Assembly (NCBI RefSeq): GCF_014836985.1
Contig: NZ_JACSPU010000001.1
Coordinates: forward strand, 1,023,855 to 1,087,854
Direction: 5' to 3'
Source of the DNA: Planococcus wigleyi
Lineage (GTDB): Bacteria; Bacillota; Bacilli; Bacillales_A; Planococcaceae
DNA length: 64,000 bases
The notes beneath the pieces are model-generated. The model made no database searches. It was not told the DNA's origin and worked only from the letters and a program-made list of their open reading frames with translations. Made by a program: the position numbers and the translations under genes. Below are positions 59,826-64,000 of this stretch, piece after piece (position 1 is the stretch's first letter; every line of letters starts with the position of its first letter).

Positions 59826-61162
59826 TGCTTCTATTCATTTTGAACATATTATTACTGCTCGTTCTATTGATTTTAGGAACTCCCCTTCCATTTGCTTTTG
59901 GCGGCGCGGTAATCTTTATGATTGTTTTTGCGGACCTCCCGATTATCACGATAACTTTGTGGGGATTCAACCAGATTATCAGCCCTTCCTTATTGGCAGT
60001 GCCACTTTTCATTTTGTTTGGTTCTATCGTGAGTGTCAGTGGAATAGCAGACCGTTTACTCCAGTTTGCTAATTTATTCATAGGGAAAATCAAAGGCGCA
60101 ATAGGAGCGGTTGTAGTTCTGACTTCCGGATTTTTGGGTGCCATCTCCGGAAGTTCGTTTACAGGAATCGCTTCAGTAGGGCAAATAATGATTCCCCGTA
60201 TGATCCGCCAAGGATACTCTCGAGGATACTCTACAGCACTTGTAAGTGTATCTTCCGTTTTGGGTGCTCTTATTCCCCCGAGTGTCATGATTATCATCTA
60301 TGGCTGGGCGACAGGAACATCTGTCTTAGGCTCTTTTTTAGCAACCATTGGACCCGGTGTATTACTGATAGTGCTTTTTATCACGATACATATGATTTAT
60401 ACAAAAAAATATTTTTCACAGGGGCATAAGTATAACGAAAGCATTGATGATATCGATGCATCCAAGCAAATGAATTATAAGTTCTTGGGTGAAGCGAACA
60501 GCAAATCGAGAATCTTTTTAGCTGCTTTGCCTTCACTGCTTTTACCGGTTGTAATTTTGGGAGGCATATACGGTGGGTATTTCACGCCAACTGAAGCAGC
60601 AGCTGTTGCGAGTGTCTTAGGCATCTTTATAGGTATCGCACTTTACCGGGAATTGAAATTTAAAAACCTCATCGGCTTATTTAAAGAATCTACATCTTCT
60701 GTCGGCTCAATTATGACGATGATCTTTTTTTCATTGTTACTGGCACAAACCTATGTGCATATGAGAATTCCACAGACGCTAGTGGAGGTATTTGTTGATA
60801 TCACAGAGAGTAAAATTGTTGTCTTAATAATCGTTACGATTTTCTTGCTATTTGTGGGGATGATTGTAAACGATACCACAGCTATTATTTTGACGGCACC
60901 ATTACTACTTCCGTTAGTCGTCAGTTATGGAGTGGATCCGATTCACTTCGCTGCCATTATGGCTGTAAACCTCGCGATGGGTGGCATTACTCCACCTTAT
61001 GCAAGCGTTCTCTATTTTGGCATGAGAGTCGGAAATGCGAAATTCAGTGAAGTGGTAAGACCTACAATTATGTTTATCGTCTTTGGATTTATTCCGGTTA
61101 TTTTACTTACTGTATTCTTTGAACCTTTATCGATGGCGATACCTAGATGGTTTGGATATTAA
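59825..61162 (+). CDS. dctM: TRAP transporter large membrane subunit DctM
   Basis: The 445 residues have about twelve membrane segments and DctM hallmarks: VPLFILFGSIVSVSGIADRL, GAISGSSFTGIASVGQIMIP, SVSSVLGALIPPSVMIIIYG and INLAMG-like NLAMGGITPPYASVLYFG. It is the translocating subunit using a sodium gradient. The ATG overlaps the dctQ stop by one base, and the G10 run provides an unusual all-G ribosome binding site. Confidence 0.94.
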   Translation: MLLFILNILLLLVLLILGTPLPFAFGGAVIFMIVFADLPIITITLWGFNQIISPSLLAVPLFILFGSIVSVSGIADRLLQFANLFIGKIKGAIGAVVVLTSGFLGAISGSSFTGIASVGQIMIPRMIRQGYSRGYSTALVSVSSVLGALIPPSVMIIIYGWATGTSVLGSFLATIGPGVLLIVLFITIHMIYTKKYFSQGHKYNESIDDIDASKQMNYKFLGEANSKSRIFLAALPSLLLPVVILGGIYGGYFTPTEAAAVASVLGIFIGIALYRELKFKNLIGLFKESTSSVGSIMTMIFFSLLLAQTYVHMRIPQTLVEVFVDITESKIVVLIIVTIFLLFVGMIVNDTTAIILTAPLLLPLVVSYGVDPIHFAAIMAVNLAMGGITPPYASVLYFGMRVGNAKFSEVVRPTIMFIVFGFIPVILLTVFFEPLSMAIPRWFGY

Positions 61163-61190
61163 TAAGCATTATTAGAAGGGAACGATAAAA

Positions 61191-62219
61191 TTGGAACAGA
61201 CACTATTATTGAATCAAGAAGAGATCAAAGAGCTTGTTACGATGAAAGATGTAGTAAAACTGGTGGACAAAACGTTTCAGGACATGGGAAACGAAAAAAC
61301 TGTCAACCCTACAAAAGTTTTGTTGGACCTTGGTGAAACAGCAGCATATCCACCATATGAAGGTTTTATGAATGCAATGCCAGCATACATCGGATGGCAA
61401 GATATCGCCGGCATTAAGTGGGCTGGTGGACTGTTAGGGAAACGAAAAGAACTGGGTCTGCCATATATCACTTCTATGATCCTGTTGATCAATCCCCAAA
61501 TCGGGAATTTTGTCAGTGTAATGGATGGAGCATATATCACGAATTTCCGGACAGGGGCTCAGACCGCAAATGCACTGAAGTACATCAAGCGTGGTCAGAA
61601 GAGCATCAAAGTTGGGCTTTACGGAGCGGGAATGCAGGGAAGAACACAGACCATGGCACTGTCAGAAGTCTTCGATATCGAAGAACTGATCGTTTACGAT
61701 ATTTATAGGGAAGTGGCAGAGAAATTCAAAGAATCGATGGAGTCTTATGTAAGAGGAAATATCAAGATTGCTAAAGAACCGAGTGAAGTAGCTCAAAATG
61801 TGGATGCAATTATTTGTGTCACGCAATCGAAAGATAGCTTCCTCAAGGATGAGTGGGTACAGCCAGGGACGGTTGTTTTCCCTATGGGCTCTTACCAAGA
61901 AGTCGAAAACGAATTCATTTTGAATGCTGATCATATTGTTGTCGATCACGTCGAGCAATGTTTACACCGCGGCGTCTTGAAAGACTTGAACGAACAGGGG
62001 AAAGTAACTAAGGAACATATCGACGCGACGATTGGAGAGCTTGCCATCGGCGTGAAGACCATTGAAGATTTCCGAAACAAGCGGGTTATTTGTATACCGA
62101 TTGGTACTGGCGCAATGGATATCAGCGTAGCCAAATTTGCTATGGATGAAGCGAAGAAGAGGAAGATGGGTAAACCGTTCGACTTTTTAGGAACGGGCGA
62201 AATAGCCACCCCTCTATAA
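61191..62219 (+). CDS. Ornithine cyclodeaminase / mu-crystallin family dehydrogenase
   Basis: A TTG start follows AGAAGGG. The 342 residues show the family's N-terminal substrate domain with IAGIKWAGGLLGKRKELGLP and VMDGAYITNFRTGAQTANA, and a Rossmann domain with VGLYGAGMQGRTQT (about residue 141) and VTQSKDSFLKDEWVQPGTVV. Members include ornithine cyclodeaminase, ketimine reductases and alanine or opine-type dehydrogenases, so the exact reaction is open. As last gene of the FadR-TRAP cassette it probably processes the imported compound. Confidence 0.9.
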   Translation: MEQTLLLNQEEIKELVTMKDVVKLVDKTFQDMGNEKTVNPTKVLLDLGETAAYPPYEGFMNAMPAYIGWQDIAGIKWAGGLLGKRKELGLPYITSMILLINPQIGNFVSVMDGAYITNFRTGAQTANALKYIKRGQKSIKVGLYGAGMQGRTQTMALSEVFDIEELIVYDIYREVAEKFKESMESYVRGNIKIAKEPSEVAQNVDAIICVTQSKDSFLKDEWVQPGTVVFPMGSYQEVENEFILNADHIVVDHVEQCLHRGVLKDLNEQGKVTKEHIDATIGELAIGVKTIEDFRNKRVICIPIGTGAMDISVAKFAMDEAKKRKMGKPFDFLGTGEIATPL

Positions 62220-62436
62220 AAAACAAAAATAATATTGCCAAATCCGAAAATTAAACTTTCTCGAACAGCCAGCGCTGTCAATCCGTACGGAGCGGCCAGT
62301 TGGCGGGCAAGGTAGAATCGGATTGAAGTGATGGGCGGATGCCGCTCCTTGCAGGAGACAACCAGTCTTTTGCGTAGGATGAATTTGTGAAGATGCTCTA
62401 TCCTTTTGAAGAGACTAAATGGAAGACAGTGAACAG

Positions 62437-62475
62437 AAAAAAGATCAGAAAACACTAATTTCACTGTTTCTGATC
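62437..62475 (-). terminator. Minus-strand terminator-like hairpin in the IS remnant region
   Basis: GATCAGAAA and TTTCTGATC pair; on the minus strand the stem is followed by six T residues. It lies downstream of the ISL3-type fragment. Confidence 0.5.
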
Positions 62476-62543
62476 CAGTGAATGATAGGGATCGACGCTA
62501 TGGGTCCGTTTCCGTTCCATCTGAGGCGGTCTTTGCATCCACA

Positions 62544-62693
62544 CTAAGCGAAAAAGCGAGCAATCGCTAACCGCAAAGACTTTCGATCGTAAGCGTTCCA
62601 CCATTTCGGCCGTCTCTCCATAAAGATCTGCTGGTGACAGTCGGACTGATAACAGAAGAATTTCCGAGCCCGTACATGCAGGGAAACAGGCAT
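62544..62693 (-). pseudogene. N-terminal remnant of an ISL3-family transposase
   Basis: The frame reads MPVSLHVRARKFFCYQSDCH, then QQIFMERRPKWWNAYDRKSL and RLAIARFFA before a stop. This matches the zinc-ribbon region of ISL3 transposases (LPV-x-L-x-V-x-x-R-x-F-x-C-x-x-x-x-C-x-x-x-x-F-x-E-R). The catalytic part is absent and no inverted terminal repeats are evident, so only a fossil remains. It marks past insertion at the right edge of the TRAP cassette. Confidence 0.6.
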
Positions 62694-62849
62694 TTAACGA
62701 AGCAATATTTAACGTAGCAAACTGTCAATAATTTCTTAAACATCTCAAAAAGTTCAGTATGAGCTTAATTTAATATGATACGGCAACATATGAATAAATT
62801 TTAATATTTTATGAATCTATATACAATAGTCCAATAAAATTTCAAATAA

Positions 62850-62886
62850 ATCAAAAACGATGATTTTTGAAAAGGCAGAGAAGAAG
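62850..62886 (+). repeat. Right copy of the 37-base sequence flanking the TRAP cassette
   Basis: It begins ATCAAAAACGATGATTTTTG and ends GAGAAGAAG, matching the left copy at 56841-56877 at 31 of 37 positions. Its second half is the first arm of the terminator at 62870-62914. Confidence 0.65.
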
Positions 62887-62914
62887 GTCCAAGACCTCTT
62901 TTCTGCCTTTTTAT
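62870..62914 (+). terminator. Terminator following the right repeat copy
   Basis: AAAAGGCAGAGAAGAAGGTC pairs with GACCTCTTTTCTGCCTTTTT around CAA. It could end plus-strand transcription from the TRAP cassette. Confidence 0.75.
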
Positions 62915-62997
62915 TTGTCTCATAACTATTTTCAAAATCAGTTTTTCATAAACGGTGTGAAGAATGATTTTAACAGCATTCGCCAGTAATTCTTAGG

Positions 62998-63999
62998 TTA
63001 AATTGAGATTTTTAATAATTCCTCAGTGGTTTTAATTAGTTTTTTTAGATCTTTAATCACCAAATCCATGTCTACACCATTCAATTCCAATAATTTTTGT
63101 TCATTAATAAGTTGGCTATAGAGAGAATCTTTCAAAGTTTTACTACCAACTTTAAAGCCAAGTATTGTCTCTTTCCAATATTCACTTAATACTTCTTCGT
63201 ATTTTGAAACTGCATTTGCTTTTTCAAACTGCTTATTTGTAGCTTTAGCTAAGCTTTTTTTCCATCCTACTCCTGAAATGGAGTAAGTAATTATTGCGCC
63301 AGTTATCGCCAAACCTATTACTAGGGTAACCGGCCCTCCTATGGCTGAAATTGCAGTTACAGCAGCAGCTCCTCCACCTACGCTGATTCCCATGGCAGAG
63401 AGAACTCCAACAGCCTTAGTCACCAATATATATCCCCCCAAATTTCCTAGGGTCGACATATAAAAAGTTAATCCCCCATATGTTGCTGCGCCAGCTAAAC
63501 CGGAAAAGAAAAGATTCTTAAGATTGTTTTTGTGTTGATTCTCCATTTCAACTGAAGTCTTAACTGTTTTTATTCTAAGATTTAGCGCATTGAAATATTC
63601 TTCTGTAAGCAAAAGAACTTTTTTATTTGATTCATCGATAACGTCTTTTAATATCTGGTGAAGTTTATTGTTAACGAACATTATAAATTTTTCTTTGTCT
63701 GCTTTCTTATTTTCTAGATCCATAGCATTGATCTGGTCAATTAAGGAGTCTTGATTCATGAACTCATTGATGTTTTTATTTAACTTTAAATGAGTCAGCT
63801 CACTCAAGTCATTCACTTGTTCAAGAACTTTATTCATTTGGTCATTAATTAATTTATTGTCATCTCTTAAAGATTCTTCTATTTCTTTAACATGGGCTAG
63901 TGCTTCTTTTTTATCGATTTTTTCTCTTTCAATTTCTTCAATTTGGGCTTCTGCTAATTTCGAAAATTCAGTGGCACTGTTTGTAATAAGTTTTTTAGT
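62998..63999 (-). CDS. C-terminal part of a dynamin-like (LeoA-type?) protein, 5' end outside window
   Basis: The frame is open to the window edge, so an internal ATG at 63837 is not the true start; 333 residues are visible. The first 140 are a charged helical coiled coil (KLAEAQIEEIEREKIDKKEA). Then follow two glycine-rich hydrophobic segments (LGGYILVTKAVGVLSAMGIS and AAVTAISAIGGPVTLVIGLA) and GVGWKKSLAK, and a helical tail. This order, and the ISAIGGPVTL / WKK-x-LAK strings, recall the paddle and stalk of bacterial dynamin-like GTPases of the LeoA type, whose GTPase domain would lie outside the window. The gene is AT-rich like res. Confidence 0.5.
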   Translation of the reverse strand, partial: TKKLITNSATEFSKLAEAQIEEIEREKIDKKEALAHVKEIEESLRDDNKLINDQMNKVLEQVNDLSELTHLKLNKNINEFMNQDSLIDQINAMDLENKKADKEKFIMFVNNKLHQILKDVIDESNKKVLLLTEEYFNALNLRIKTVKTSVEMENQHKNNLKNLFFSGLAGAATYGGLTFYMSTLGNLGGYILVTKAVGVLSAMGISVGGGAAAVTAISAIGGPVTLVIGLAITGAIITYSISGVGWKKSLAKATNKQFEKANAVSKYEEVLSEYWKETILGFKVGSKTLKDSLYSQLINEQKLLELNGVDMDLVIKDLKKLIKTTEELLKISI

Positions 64000-64000
64000 C

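Larger units (their letters stand above)
62220..62997. other. Gene-free stretch with insertion-element debris
   Basis: Apart from the ISL3-type fragment, the hairpin at 62437 and the repeat/terminator at 62850-62914, I see no intact gene. A long minus-strand frame (61946-62464) crosses the 3' end of the dehydrogenase gene and has no ribosome binding site. Sequence 62700-62850 is AT-rich without features. Confidence 0.5.

Noticed and set aside
61946-62464. 172-codon minus-strand frame across the end of the dehydrogenase gene
   Set aside because: Half of it is antisense to a conserved gene, and there is no start signal; the outer part lies in IS debris.

Overview
The window looks like a chromosomal piece of a low-to-mid GC Gram-positive bacterium of the order Bacillales, most probably the family Planococcaceae (Planococcus, Planomicrobium or a close relative). 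The basis is gene content, Bacillus/Staphylococcus-like gene order, strong AGGAGG-type ribosome binding sites, frequent GTG/TTG starts, and hairpin-plus-U-run terminators. The order brxA-ypiP-ypjP-thyA-dfrA-ypkP-degV(fakB)-ypmR-ypmS-msrA-msrB-yozE-deoD-ctpA combines blocks known from Bacillus subtilis and Staphylococcus aureus. No tRNA, rRNA or CRISPR array was found.

Bases 1-2300 hold the 3' part of nadR, a small membrane protein and a tandem pair of small paralogous proteins. From 2.4 to 13.4 kb runs the folate/thymidylate, redox-repair and envelope block, interrupted by two kinds of intergenic repeat (5.7 kb and 11.5-11.8 kb). From 13.5 to 20 kb come a CobW-type metallochaperone, a MATE pump, a stand-alone murG, a dapF-like gene and a PAS-GGDEF diguanylate cyclase. 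From 20.2 to 24.3 kb lies the 2-oxoglutarate dehydrogenase operon (odhA-odhB), followed by a DedA protein, a MoxR/VWA pair (yojN/yojO-like), and a convergent xpaC-yaaN (TelA) pair. Between yojO and yaaN is a strict 21-bp-period repeat array.

From 30.5 to 53.7 kb the window is mostly housekeeping and transport: two cold-shock-domain proteins, YkvA-like and ABC-F (YkpA) proteins, a CynX-type MFS carrier, a second msrA, an LCP wall-polymer ligase, an AI-2E family permease, a short Spo0M-like protein, a Fur-box-driven structured leader with a small exported protein, the ykoFEDC thiamine-precursor transporter under a TPP riboswitch, the pbuE purine exporter under an adenine riboswitch, an M48 protease fused to ankyrin repeats, and a FadR-regulated glcD plus BASS-carrier operon.

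The last 10 kb is accessory. A 5'-truncated type III modification gene sits next to an apparently intact res gene, both visibly AT-rich. Then comes a complete FadR-TRAP (dctPQM)-ornithine cyclodeaminase catabolic cassette with a clear promoter, palindromic operator and possible cre site. This cassette is bracketed by two similar 37-bp sequences and followed by an ISL3-type transposase remnant. The window ends inside an AT-rich gene resembling the C-terminal half of a dynamin-like GTPase. The best candidates for something undescribed are the Fur-box/structured-leader/small-protein unit at 39.9-40.7 kb, the 21-bp array at 28.3 kb, the G10 tract at the dctQ/dctM junction, and the mobile-looking 54-64 kb region.
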